Positions 46,729-55,098 of a DNA stretch of 64,000 nucleotides are shown piece by piece (within the stretch, counting starts at the first letter, position 1; each line of letters opens with the position of its first letter). A program made the translations under genes and the position numbers. Below the pieces are notes generated by a model, which was given only the letters and a program-made list of their open reading frames with translations, was not told where the DNA came from and ran no database searches. This stretch comes from an uncultured Clostridiaceae bacterium. Lineage in GTDB: Bacteria; Bacillota; Clostridia; TANB77; CAG-508. Where the stretch lies: assembly GCA_949927585.1 (NCBI GenBank), contig CATLFA010000001.1:81795-145794 (forward strand), written 5' to 3'.

Positions 46729-49523
46729 TCTTCTTCTCCTCCTAAATTAATATCCATTATTTTAAATGAATAATTTTCTCCAAAATATACATACTCTCCA
46801 TCATTATCTTTTACTGGGACAGCCATTTTCCCTTTATTAATTGCTTTAAATATCTGGTCAGGAAATATATTCCATAAAATGTGATGCCCTTGTTTATACT
46901 TTGTATATATTAAATCTACAAAATAGTTGTATATCTCTTCTCTAGGAAGTCCAATATGCTCTATCTCTTTCTCTAAAAAGAACATTTGATTTATATTTTT
47001 CATCTCTTTGATATATTCATCTAACTCTTTTGAAGAAGTTGAAATTTCCATTAGAGCGTTTACAGAATATGCTATATCTGCTTGTGTATTTTTGTACCTC
47101 TGTAGAATATCTGTAATCCTTGCATATAATGCACTACGTTTCTTTACTTCATATTCTTTATTTAATAAAATAGTCCAGTCGAAGTCTTCTTTTTGTTTGA
47201 AATATTTTAAATTAAAATCAGTATCTTCTATATGCATACATAAATAGTTCATAATACAATCATTCTTCATTACTGGCATATATCTATTATATAAGTAAAT
47301 CATTCTTTTTTCTGTATCAGTTCTTTCTTCTGCTGGAGTATCAAAGATTTGATTTAATGTTTTGCCAGTATAACGAATACATTTTGTATTGTTTTTATTT
47401 ACATATTTTTTATAATCTTGTAATAACTGAGGATATATGTAACTCATAAAATAAGGTTTCTTATCTACTGTTATCCTATTTTCAAACTCTTTCCTTTCGA
47501 TTTCTTCTTCTGTATCATTTTCATAATCAATTTTTTGTTTATGATTCCAATTTTTAGGCATTGGAATTCTATCTAATCCTTTGGCTGCATCAATCTCACA
47601 ACCTTGTGTCTTTCTCATTTGTTTTAACCTTTTTTCTAGTTCTTGATATTCTGGAGTATCTGGTTTAAATAATGCTTGCTTACAAAACATTGAACTTGCT
47701 ACATTAGTTATCTGTCCTATTTGGCTACCGAATCCGTGTAAGTCATTTTTTATTAGATTACTTTGTGTAATTTTATGATTTGGTGCTTTACGTTTAGCAT
47801 ATGTTACAGGTGGAGATGGCATTGTTCTATTTAACATAATATTATTATCTGTACTAAATATAATATCACCATCATAATCACTATCTGACATATTTACAAC
47901 CGCAATATCCCAAATACTGTTTACGATTCCACTCCATAGATATTGATACCATTCTTCCATTTCTTCATTTACTACCAAATCTCTTACTAAATGTTCTGAA
48001 CTATGTACCAATGGACTTCTACTACACAATATTTTCTTACTATTAGTTCTTTCATTCCAGAAGTTACAATACATTTCATTAGCTTTAAGTAGCCCTGTAA
48101 CGTCCATCCCAAATGCCCATTGTGCCAATCCGTATGGGTCTGATATTTGAAAACTGTAATTTCCTCTAACCCACAATCTACCTATCTTTGCATCTCTAAT
48201 TTTTCGTTTTAGAGTTTTTAAAATTTGACTTTTAACATACTCATCTTTTAGTAAATCAGGATTTAACATAATTGCTTTTACAAAATCCATTTGAACGTCA
48301 TTAAATATTTCCTCTGCTTCTTCTAAATCATCGTTTCTACTTCCCATTAGATAAAGTAAAACATTCATTAAATCTCCTGTACCAATACTATTTATCCATT
48401 CTATTGTAGGTCTTGCTAGTTCTTGAATATCTTCTTTACTTAAATCTAATGTTTGCAAATACTGGTAGTTTGTCAAGACAAACTCATCATCTTTCTCTTT
48501 ATTCACTCTTGAAACTCCCCAAGAATGTTCATATTTATTGAAGTAGTATAAGTAGTCTTGCCAGTTTTCGTATTGTTTCCACATTTTGAATTGTGATACG
48601 GTTAATATTACATCAATGTTGTCTATATCATATTCTTTCCCCCATACATCTTTTATCTTGTCAGTGTGAGCAACTTCTTTAGCAAATTTATGAAAGTCAA
48701 AGGGGGCACAGAGACCTTTTATATATGGAGCTCTTACTATAAATCCAGCAGGCAAATATGATAAATCTAAATCCTCTGCCCATTTTTGAGCCATATTTGG
48801 ACTTATTAATCCCATTCCATCAAACCAATTCATTGGCAAATCCATTGTTCTTCTCTCAATTATTTCTTCTCCATATTCATTAGTTGTTATATAATTTACT
48901 TCTTGATTTGGCAAATCTGTTTCATAATCATTAATAACACAAACATTTGGAGTTGTTACTTTATTTATTGCACTCATAAATAGCCCATAGTATGCACTAT
49001 ATTTTCCTAGATTTGTTTCTTTTAACTTTCCATCCAGACCACACATAAGTATTTCATTAATTTGAGCGAAGTATTTTTCATTAATAAAACATACTACATT
49101 ACGTCTTAGATATGCTGCTGTACATACAAACCTAACAAATTTTATTCCATTAATCTTAAATCCTGTTTTTACTAAGTCTTTATAGTGTTGTTTATTATTC
49201 ATCTTTACATTAATTATATCTGGAATAAATAATATCTCATCTATCTGTCTTTGACACTCATCTATTTTCTGTTGATTCTGTTTCATTTTTGGTAAAGACT
49301 TCTCATCATTTCTTATCTTATATATTGCATCTAATTTTTCTCTATTAAATTCTACTCCTTTAATTTTTCTAAGACATTGAAATGTTTGATTGTCCGCTAA
49401 ACTTACTAAATTCAAATCTTTTCTGGCTTGAAAGGTATCATACTCCATATCTTTTCCTAAAGCATTTCTTATTAAGAAATCCGAATTAAACTTAAAAATA
49501 TAGAATAAATTATTCTTTGCCAC
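46725..49523 (-). CDS. YonO/QDE-1-like single-subunit RNA polymerase
   Basis: 932 aa from GTG 49523 (GAGGATAA upstream). The catalytic double-psi-beta-barrel motif DxDGD is present as VNMSDSDYDGDIIFSTDN (about residues 590-605), preceded by RLWVRGNYSFQISDPYGLAQW...GLLKANEMYCNFWN and KKILCSRSPLVHSSEHLV, the pattern seen in phage YonO-type DNA-dependent RNA polymerases related to eukaryotic RNA-dependent RNA polymerases. NVASSMF and GFGSQIGQITN also fit. SPbeta YonO transcribes late genes, so this enzyme is the likely transcriber of the minus-strand structural operon. Stop TGA overlaps the next start. Confidence 0.75.
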   Translation of the reverse strand: MAKNNLFYIFKFNSDFLIRNALGKDMEYDTFQARKDLNLVSLADNQTFQCLRKIKGVEFNREKLDAIYKIRNDEKSLPKMKQNQQKIDECQRQIDEILFIPDIINVKMNNKQHYKDLVKTGFKINGIKFVRFVCTAAYLRRNVVCFINEKYFAQINEILMCGLDGKLKETNLGKYSAYYGLFMSAINKVTTPNVCVINDYETDLPNQEVNYITTNEYGEEIIERRTMDLPMNWFDGMGLISPNMAQKWAEDLDLSYLPAGFIVRAPYIKGLCAPFDFHKFAKEVAHTDKIKDVWGKEYDIDNIDVILTVSQFKMWKQYENWQDYLYYFNKYEHSWGVSRVNKEKDDEFVLTNYQYLQTLDLSKEDIQELARPTIEWINSIGTGDLMNVLLYLMGSRNDDLEEAEEIFNDVQMDFVKAIMLNPDLLKDEYVKSQILKTLKRKIRDAKIGRLWVRGNYSFQISDPYGLAQWAFGMDVTGLLKANEMYCNFWNERTNSKKILCSRSPLVHSSEHLVRDLVVNEEMEEWYQYLWSGIVNSIWDIAVVNMSDSDYDGDIIFSTDNNIMLNRTMPSPPVTYAKRKAPNHKITQSNLIKNDLHGFGSQIGQITNVASSMFCKQALFKPDTPEYQELEKRLKQMRKTQGCEIDAAKGLDRIPMPKNWNHKQKIDYENDTEEEIERKEFENRITVDKKPYFMSYIYPQLLQDYKKYVNKNNTKCIRYTGKTLNQIFDTPAEERTDTEKRMIYLYNRYMPVMKNDCIMNYLCMHIEDTDFNLKYFKQKEDFDWTILLNKEYEVKKRSALYARITDILQRYKNTQADIAYSVNALMEISTSSKELDEYIKEMKNINQMFFLEKEIEHIGLPREEIYNYFVDLIYTKYKQGHHILWNIFPDQIFKAINKGKMAVPVKDNDGEYVYFGENYSFKIMDINLGGEEE

Positions 49524-49526
49524 GGC

Positions 49527-50105
49527 TTATCCTCCTATACATTCCTCTTTATCCATCTTTAATATATCTTCTAATATTGCTTGAACTGCATATCTTATAT
49601 CATTTAAACTTTTATTTTCTATCTCGTAATTTAATTGAATATTGTCTAAAGAAGTTTCTGATGGATGATTCTTTTGTTCTTCTGTTAACCCATTATCGAA
49701 ATCACTACCATCTTCGTTTTTTCTATTTAGTCTTATTGAATATGTAAAGAATGGTGTATCTGACCAATCTAGTTCATTAGGAAATCTACAGTCTGGTATT
49801 AACACAAAGTCATATTCTGTTTGTAATGCTTTAACAATTTCTTTAACACATCCTACCCAAACATTTTCATTATTTTTCCTACCCATATCTGTCCCTAACC
49901 ATTGTAATAATGTTCTTCCTGTTTCGTCTTTTTCTCCATTCCAGTTATAATATTGTTTGGCAACAAATTTTAAAACATCTCCATATTTAATTCTTAAACA
50001 TCTATATCCCAATTTAACTTGTGCTTCATCTATAAAAGCGTCTGCAAAACTATCTTTTCCGTGTTGTGCTTTAGCACTAATTAATAAAACTATTGGTTTA
50101 TTCAT
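49527..50105 (-). CDS. Deoxynucleoside monophosphate kinase
   Basis: 192 aa, AGGAGGAAT before ATG 50105. The P-loop is LISAKAQHGKDSFADAF (GKDS variant typical of phage dNMP kinases). TGRTLLQWLGTDMGRKN is the conserved lid region, and DFVLIPDCRFPNELDW contains the Walker B/D-R-F-P motif. It phosphorylates dNMPs to dNDPs for phage DNA synthesis. It lies just upstream of the RNA polymerase gene. Confidence 0.8.
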   Translation of the reverse strand: MNKPIVLLISAKAQHGKDSFADAFIDEAQVKLGYRCLRIKYGDVLKFVAKQYYNWNGEKDETGRTLLQWLGTDMGRKNNENVWVGCVKEIVKALQTEYDFVLIPDCRFPNELDWSDTPFFTYSIRLNRKNEDGSDFDNGLTEEQKNHPSETSLDNIQLNYEIENKSLNDIRYAVQAILEDILKMDKEECIGG

Positions 50106-50143
50106 CTAAAATTCCTCCTCATAAAAGTTTTACGTGAAACTTT

Positions 50144-50626
50144 TTATTTTAATTCTTTAATTGTTATCTCTACTCTTGGGTGTTCTTTCTCAACATATTT
50201 GTTTCCATCTAAAACTAAATACATATTCCCAAAGCAGTCATCAGTAATTACTTCTGCTTCTGATAATCCATCAGCTATAAACTTATTAAAAAATACATAG
50301 TTGTCTGCATCGTGTCTTCTTTGGCTATCAAATACCCATTTATAATTAATTTCAAATTTATCCAATTTCCAACCATTTATCTTTTCCTTTTTCGCCCACC
50401 AAACTATAAAACTTTTCCAATTTTGCTTTAAATTATTCTGCATAATTCTATTTGGTAAGTTGGTAAATTCATTAATTGAACAACCATATATGTACCCTTT
50501 TGTTTTATCTTTGTTGTTAGGTTTTGCCAATGGATGATTTTTGCTCGTTGGATGAAATTTCTTCCAATACTCTTGATATTCTTCTAAGAGTTCGTTGTCT
50601 ATCACTAACTTTATACTCCTCATCAT
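50144..50626 (-). CDS. RusA-like Holliday junction resolvase
   Basis: 160 aa from ATG 50626 (AAGGTGG upstream; second ATG at 50623). The RusA signature is RRHDADNYVFFNKFIADGLSEAEVITDDCFGN, with the three Asp (D-x-D-N and DD) that bind metal. It resolves branched DNA before packaging. Its 5' end overlaps the preceding gene by about 110 nt in another frame, and both have their own ribosome binding sites, so this is a true overlap and not a shift. Confidence 0.75.
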   Translation of the reverse strand: MMRSIKLVIDNELLEEYQEYWKKFHPTSKNHPLAKPNNKDKTKGYIYGCSINEFTNLPNRIMQNNLKQNWKSFIVWWAKKEKINGWKLDKFEINYKWVFDSQRRHDADNYVFFNKFIADGLSEAEVITDDCFGNMYLVLDGNKYVEKEHPRVEITIKELK

Positions 50627-50774
50627 TTTCCCACCTTTCTGGAATATATTCATTTTTTATTCTATCTTGCATAAGTTCTATACTAGAAGGATAATCACAT
50701 TTTCTACTTTCAAAATATCTTTGCAAAGTCTCATAATCTTCTGTTCCTACTACTAATTCCATATCTATCGCCAT
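50517..50774 (-). CDS. Hypothetical helical protein, first gene of the leftward unit
   Basis: 85 aa, AGGTGAG before ATG 50774. Charged and helical (YFESRKCDYPSSIELMQDRIKNEYIPERW...RRISRVLEEI). It begins the leftward transcription unit after the control region. Overlaps the RusA-like gene in another frame. Function unknown. Confidence 0.5.
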   Translation of the reverse strand: MAIDMELVVGTEDYETLQRYFESRKCDYPSSIELMQDRIKNEYIPERWENDEEYKVSDRQRTLRRISRVLEEISSNEQKSSIGKT

Positions 50775-51184
50775 TTTCTCACCTCCATAATTATTTACCT
50801 CTCTATATATATTATAAAAATTTTTCTAAAAATTTTTCCAAAAAATTTCTACCTCGAAAACATAACTGACAGTTGGATTTTTATTAAGAGTATAATGATT
50901 TACTTAGAAAATAAAGACTTTTAACAATTTTTATATCAAAAATTCTAAAGTTCAACTGCTAGTTGCATAAAAAACTATACCTCGTAGTTTTCAGCTAAAC
51001 AATAATAATCTTTGCCCCCACCCACGAGTAAAGTTGAGATTTTGAAACTGCTGGTTAGTAATTCACATTTCAATCGTTCGTTTTCCCCACTGTTTAGCGA
51101 TTTTTTTCGTTAAACGATATATACCTAGAGCCACATAGGTTTGATACTAATTTTTATTAAAAATATACGGGCGACAGTTTTTTA

Positions 51185-51216
51185 TGTGGATAACTTTGTG
51201 GATAAAATGTGGATAA
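51185..51216. promoter_or_regulatory. Three perfect DnaA boxes
   Basis: TGTGGATAA (complement TTATCCACA) occurs at 51185-51193, 51197-51205 and 51208-51216, about one helical turn apart and in the same orientation. Helical phasing of perfect boxes beside an AT-rich tract is the hallmark of a DnaA-dependent origin, so host DnaA probably opens the phage origin here. Confidence 0.8.
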
Positions 51217-51514
51217 CTTCTGTATCTAATATGTACCAATTAAAATCATCTACTTAATATATTTTACATCTTATGATACTAAAAAATGGATAGTTTGAAA
51301 AAATCTTCTGTATCCTATGTGGCTCTAAGTCTGTAGCGATTCAAATCCTGTACACTTAGAGCGGCAGTAGTTTCCAGATTTTCATCTTCTGTATCCGTTG
51401 TGGCAGAACGACTTTTTTTCGTTACGACCGATACTCTTAGAGCCACTTAGGTTTGATATCATTTTTTATTAAAAAATTATTATATATATAATACACGACC
51501 TTTCGCTCTCTCCA

Positions 51515-51524
51515 CCCCCCCCCC
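51515..51524 (+). repeat. C10 homopolymer in the control region
   Basis: Ten C (CTCTCCAC run, then CTTTAAA) about 120 nt upstream of the early promoter at 51643. The tenth tract of this type and the only one not in or near a fibre gene. Confidence 0.85.
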
Positions 51525-51642
51525 TTTAAACCCCCTATTTTTATTTTCTTATTTTTTTCTAACGAAAAAACTAAAAAAAATACGCTATATCGAGGATTTT
51601 GAAAACCCTATAAAAATTTTTCTAAAAAATTGGTATATTTAC

Positions 51643-51671
51643 TTGACAAATAAAATAGAATATGATTAAAT
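51643..51671 (+). promoter_or_regulatory. Early rightward promoter (weaker -10)
   Basis: TTGACA (51643-51648), 17-nt spacer, TTAAAT (51666-51671). It lies 30 nt before the first plus-strand gene. The -35 is perfect and the -10 poor. Confidence 0.5.
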
Positions 51672-51700
51672 AATTCCATATAACAAAGGAGGGATAATGT

Positions 51701-52147
51701 ATGGATGGTGGAAACATAAATTTAGATTATCTAAAAGATACAGATGGTAATTATATTTTGAGGAATAAAACATTTGATAACTCAAATTTTAGTAAGTTTA
51801 TTAAACATATTGGAACATACAGTGAAAATTTGTTAATAAGCAGAAAGTATTTTGATAAGAAGCTAAAACATAAACTTGAAGATATAGTAAATAGGATTGA
51901 AAACTCAGTAATGGTTGAACAAAAAATTACAATGGATGATATAATATCTGAAAGGATTATCCTAAAAATAAAACCTGAAGAAGAATTTAATCCTATATTT
52001 AAAATAATGGATGAAAAAGAAATTGCTGAATACACAATTGATTCCAAAAAAGTTCGTGTAGAAATTGATTTTGAGATGTACATCAAACCTAGACAGCATC
52101 TACTTTTAAACGGTTTTTTAAATTCTTTAATGGATTTTAAGAAATAA
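51701..52147 (+). CDS. Hypothetical early protein
   Basis: 148 aa, AAAGGAGGG 9 nt before ATG 51701. Mixed alpha/beta, with a segment IILKIKPEEEFNPIFKIMDEKEIAEYTIDSKKVRVEIDFEMY. First gene of the rightward block, just beyond the control region, so a candidate early regulator. No family recognised. Confidence 0.5.
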   Translation: MDGGNINLDYLKDTDGNYILRNKTFDNSNFSKFIKHIGTYSENLLISRKYFDKKLKHKLEDIVNRIENSVMVEQKITMDDIISERIILKIKPEEEFNPIFKIMDEKEIAEYTIDSKKVRVEIDFEMYIKPRQHLLLNGFLNSLMDFKK

Positions 52148-52149
52148 TA

Positions 52150-52178
52150 TTGACTTTATTCTTCTTATATAATATAAT
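52150..52178 (+). promoter_or_regulatory. Sigma-A-like promoter
   Basis: TTGACT, 17-nt spacer, TATAAT (52173-52178). Directly upstream of the gene at 52241; one mismatch in the -35. Confidence 0.7.
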
Positions 52179-52240
52179 GTGTAAAACAAAGAGAAGAAGG
52201 AGGTAATTTTTATAAGAAAAAGTTAAAGGAGGAAAAAGAG

Positions 52241-52786
52241 TTGGTACAGCAATTAGAACAGAAGGAAGCAATAGAAGTATTGAAAAATATCAAGGTACTT
52301 CCTATTAATTATAATTTTTCAGTTGTTCCTTGTGACAACGTAAAAATAGTATGCAGAACATACTACATAGATAAAGAAAGTAATAAATATCCTTCATTGG
52401 ATAGAATAACCATTAAATATGGAGTGAATAGATTTACAGAAAGAGTCACAGACTACTCTGTTTACTTAACAAATGATTCTGGAGATATATTATATTTGTG
52501 TAAATACTCCCCACAAATACTTAACACTTTATTTAATAATATAATATCATTAGAATTAAGCAACTGGCATAGAATTATCGAAAACAGAAAACCTTTAAGA
52601 ACTATGAATGACTATAAATCTTTAATGTTTGAATTAAATAATAGTTCAAACAAAAGAACTATCAACATATTAAGGAAAAAAATAGAAAAGAATATTAATA
52701 CTTCCAAACTTCTAAACCATTTTGACAAATACTTAGACAGCAATGAAATAATTCCTACTACTATATGGGAAACACAGATTATTTAG
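52241..52786 (+). CDS. Hypothetical early protein
   Basis: 181 aa from TTG 52241 (AAAGGAGG 7 nt upstream). Mixed, with a beta N-terminal half and a helical basic C-terminus. Own promoter before it and a strong terminator after it, so it is a monocistronic unit. Function unknown. Confidence 0.5.
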   Translation: MVQQLEQKEAIEVLKNIKVLPINYNFSVVPCDNVKIVCRTYYIDKESNKYPSLDRITIKYGVNRFTERVTDYSVYLTNDSGDILYLCKYSPQILNTLFNNIISLELSNWHRIIENRKPLRTMNDYKSLMFELNNSSNKRTINILRKKIEKNINTSKLLNHFDKYLDSNEIIPTTIWETQII

Positions 52787-52792
52787 TTAGCG

Positions 52793-52829
52793 ATTTTAAG
52801 GGAAGAAAATTTCCCTTAAAATTTTTTTA
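52793..52829 (+). terminator. Intrinsic terminator
   Basis: ATTTTAAGGGAA-GAAAA-TTTCCCTTAAAAT followed by TTTTTT. Ends the unit of the gene at 52241. Confidence 0.85.
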
Positions 52830-52835
52830 AATTAC

Positions 52836-52864
52836 TTGACAAATCTTTCAGCTTATGATATAAT
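52836..52864 (+). promoter_or_regulatory. Consensus sigma-A promoter of the main early operon
   Basis: TTGACA, 17-nt spacer, TATAAT: perfect hexamers, 26 nt before the ribosome binding site of the operon running from 52896 to about 59053. Confidence 0.85.
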
Positions 52865-52895
52865 ATGGATATAGTTAAGAAAGAGAGGTTTTGCT

Positions 52896-53145
52896 ATGTC
52901 ATACATTAGACCATTAGAAAATAAATCTTGCTTATATATTTATCCAGAATCTGGACAAATAAGATTTATGAGTTTTCCAAATCATTCAAATGAAACAATT
53001 CCTGATGAGATGTTAGATATTCTACTTGCTAGAATGTCTGAAACAGAAATTGTTAATAGACAAATACATCGGTCATACTCTGCTTAAAGCATTGGATGAA
53101 GAAGATTATGACTTTTATAAAGAAAATAAAAAATTTTTTAAATAA
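52896..53145 (+). CDS. Hypothetical early protein, +1 shift at CGG
   Basis: 82 aa across a shift: the track ORF ends RQIHRSYSA, but at CAT-CGG-T (C at 53070) the +1 frame continues HGHTLLKALDEEDYDFYKENKKFFK to a stop at 53145, adjacent to the next ribosome binding site (GGTGGTG). The first 58 residues include CLYIYPESGQIRFMSFP. It proves the CGG rule also applies on the plus strand and to non-late genes. Function unknown. Confidence 0.65.
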
Positions 53146-53160
53146 TAGGTGGTGAATTTT

Positions 53161-53625
53161 ATGAAAATAATTGACGAATTCGTAAATGAATATGAAAATT
53201 TTAGAGAAACGTTTGACTATCAAAAAAATTGTGCTTATGATGTTTTCAAAAAAACTATGCAAAGAGGTAGTGTTGATGAAGACACATATTCTGCTGCTAA
53301 TGCATTTACTTCTATTGTGAATCAAATAGTGAATAGAAAAGTGGAATATGGTAATTTCATTATAGCTGGTCAAATTGAATTACTAACATTTTTAAATACG
53401 TATGATGACAAATACTTGTCAAATACTAAGAATTTAATAGAGTGCCAAAACGCAAATGAACAAGTATTTCTCGCTGAATTAGACGAAGATATTTGTAATA
53501 TTCTTTTATTCTTAGAAGATTTTCTAAAGAAACTTGTAAACAAGAATAAGGAATTTAAAATGGAAGATGAGTTATCTAAATTTTTAAAAGAATTAGGTGA
53601 CAAAAACAAAAGAGGTGAAATATAA
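53161..53625 (+). CDS. Hypothetical coiled-coil protein
   Basis: 154 aa from ATG 53161, with TAGGTGG 9 nt upstream. Long helices (EFVNEYENFRETFDYQKNCAYDVFKK, LFLEDFLKKLVNKNKEFKMEDEL). Its stop overlaps the start of a small membrane protein gene (TAATG), so they are coupled. Function unknown. Confidence 0.5.
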   Translation: MKIIDEFVNEYENFRETFDYQKNCAYDVFKKTMQRGSVDEDTYSAANAFTSIVNQIVNRKVEYGNFIIAGQIELLTFLNTYDDKYLSNTKNLIECQNANEQVFLAELDEDICNILLFLEDFLKKLVNKNKEFKMEDELSKFLKELGDKNKRGEI

Positions 53626-53783
53626 TGGAAAATTTTTTCAAATGTCTAATAGTGCTTATAGCAATTGTTGTATCTCTTATATGTATAGCTCTAAATGCAA
53701 CAAACAAAGAGATTCATAATTTACAGCAAAAAGTTGAAACATTAGAAAATATAACATATACTCAAGGAGGTATAGAACAATGA
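53625..53783 (+). CDS. Small single-pass membrane protein with coiled-coil tail
   Basis: 52 aa, below the ORF-track cut-off. ATG 53625 overlaps the previous stop (TAATG) and its stop TGA overlaps the next start (CAATGATT). One membrane helix (CLIVLIAIVVSLICIAL), then a short coiled coil (IHNLQQKVETLENI), a spanin-like or Rz-inner-like layout. One of only two TGA stops in the window. Confidence 0.6.
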   Translation: MENFFKCLIVLIAIVVSLICIALNATNKEIHNLQQKVETLENITYTQGGIEQ

Positions 53784-54751
53784 TTGTTTTCTATCACGGA
53801 GATATGGATGGTATTGTATCTGCAAATATGTATATAAGAATGGTAGATAATGGTTACAACGAAAATGTTAAAAGATTCTTAAAGGTAATAGAATTTGAAT
53901 ATGATAAACAAGACTTAATATTAGATGCTGTAAAGAAAGCATCTGCAATAAATCCAATAGTATTTGTTGATTGTTGTCCTGATGAAGAAATATTACAACA
54001 AATAGTTGAAAGTCAATCAGCAGGAATGGTAACTATAATAGACCATCATATTAGTAAAAAAGAATTAATTGATAAATATATTCAAGAAGGGTTAATTAAT
54101 GGTATATCATATATTGGAGCAAGTGCTGCACTAATTACTTGGTGTTGGGGATATTTTAATAAAGATATCCAAGAGATTACATATTTTTTAGATAAAACAA
54201 AAGATAGTAAGACAGAACAGGATAAAAGTCCTATTCCATTAGCAATTAGATTGGTTAATAGCTGGGATATTTGGAATAAAATGTATCAAGATGCAGAACC
54301 ATATAAGATATTCTTTGAAGCTCAGGATTTTACTCCAATAGATGATGAAATTAAGGAACTAATAAGCAGTAATATAAAAATAAGAAATGCAATTCGAGAT
54401 GGAAATATAATGATGCAATTCTTCCATAATTGGGGTAAAATATATTGTGAAAGATATGGATATGAAGTAAAATATAAAACAAATGACTTTTTTGTTTTAA
54501 ATGTTGGAAATGCAAATAGCAAGATATTTGGAGATTTAATAAATAACTATGATGCAGTAATTATTTATTGTAACAATGGTGTTAAATGGAAATGTTCAAT
54601 ATACTCTCAAAAAGAAGATTTTGATTGTGCAAAATTTGCTGAACAATTTGATGGTGGAGGTCATAAAGGTGCAGCTGGCTTTGTATTAAAAGATTTACCT
54701 GTTTGGTTAAGAGATAAGAAATTAAATCTATTTCAGAAGGGAGATAACTAA
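53780..54751 (+). CDS. DHH-family phosphoesterase
   Basis: 323 aa. DHH motifs are present in order: HGDMDGIVSA (residues 6-15), FVDCCPD, TIIDHH and the C-terminal DHHA1 box FDGGGHKGAAGF. This is the bifunctional oligoribonuclease/3'-phosphatase (NrnA-like) or RecJ-like fold. Length favours NrnA-like activity on short oligonucleotides. The HGD is CAC-GGA, so CGG is out of frame. It is coupled to the small membrane protein upstream. Confidence 0.85.
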   Translation: MIVFYHGDMDGIVSANMYIRMVDNGYNENVKRFLKVIEFEYDKQDLILDAVKKASAINPIVFVDCCPDEEILQQIVESQSAGMVTIIDHHISKKELIDKYIQEGLINGISYIGASAALITWCWGYFNKDIQEITYFLDKTKDSKTEQDKSPIPLAIRLVNSWDIWNKMYQDAEPYKIFFEAQDFTPIDDEIKELISSNIKIRNAIRDGNIMMQFFHNWGKIYCERYGYEVKYKTNDFFVLNVGNANSKIFGDLINNYDAVIIYCNNGVKWKCSIYSQKEDFDCAKFAEQFDGGGHKGAAGFVLKDLPVWLRDKKLNLFQKGDN

Positions 54752-54753
54752 AG

Positions 54754-54999
54754 ATGATAATTAATGAAAAAGGAAAAGAAAATGCCTTTGATAGAGGAAT
54801 GGATAATGAATTAGAATGCCCACATTGTAGATGCAAATTCTCTTTTAAAGAAGATGATATTGAGGTTTCTATTCAAGGAATTCCATATGAAACAGGAATC
54901 AAAAAGATTCTAAATCTAAATAGAGATTATATAATGCATAAATATATTACTTGCCCTTGGTGTAAGGCAAGAATGAAGTTAAAATATACTATAATGTAG
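54754..54999 (+). CDS. Zinc-ribbon protein
   Basis: 81 aa, GAAGGGAG before ATG 54754. Two CxxC pairs are spaced for one zinc ribbon: CPHCRCKFSF and CPWCKARM. Likely a small nucleic-acid or protein-interaction adaptor; function unknown. Confidence 0.65.
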   Translation: MIINEKGKENAFDRGMDNELECPHCRCKFSFKEDDIEVSIQGIPYETGIKKILNLNRDYIMHKYITCPWCKARMKLKYTIM

Positions 55000-55098
55000 G
55001 ATTGGATAGTACCCTCGTGGCGGAACTCACGTTCCTCCCCTCGTGTCCTATTACTGCTGCGGCGCTACACTATTAATCAAAAGAAAGGAGTTTTAATA
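55000..55098 (+). other. GC-rich intergenic element with hairpin
   Basis: About 100 bp containing GGAAC-TCAC-GTTCC and repeats CTCGTGG/CTCGTGT, GCTGCGGCGCTAC, much richer in GC than its surroundings. Neither strand gives a tRNA fold that I can complete. It could be a small structured RNA, an attenuator for the gene at 55099 or a remnant. AAAGGAG follows for the next gene. Confidence 0.5.

Larger units (their letters stand above)
50775..51700. other. Non-coding control/replication region between divergent gene blocks
   Basis: About 925 bp without an ORF. It holds three DnaA boxes, two copies of a module CGTTA..CGATA...TAGAGCCACxTAGGTTTGATA about 310 bp apart (near 51110-51165 and 51420-51480), an inverted copy CCTATGTGGCTCTAAG near 51314, three copies of CTTCTGTATC, a C10 tract and a 20-nt repeat TATAAAAATTTTTCTAAAAA at both flanks (about 50813 and 51610). 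These are features of a replication origin and promoter/operator region. A TATAAT at 50811-50816 (minus strand) has only a weak -35. Confidence 0.7.

Noticed and set aside
50517-50653. Frameshift between the 85-aa protein and the RusA-like gene
   Set aside because: No CGG at the overlap, both ORFs have their own ribosome binding site and plausible ends; it is an ordinary overlap.
51330-51365. tRNA remnant in the control region (GATTCAAATCC)
   Set aside because: Only a T-loop-like stretch; no acceptor or anticodon arms can be completed.
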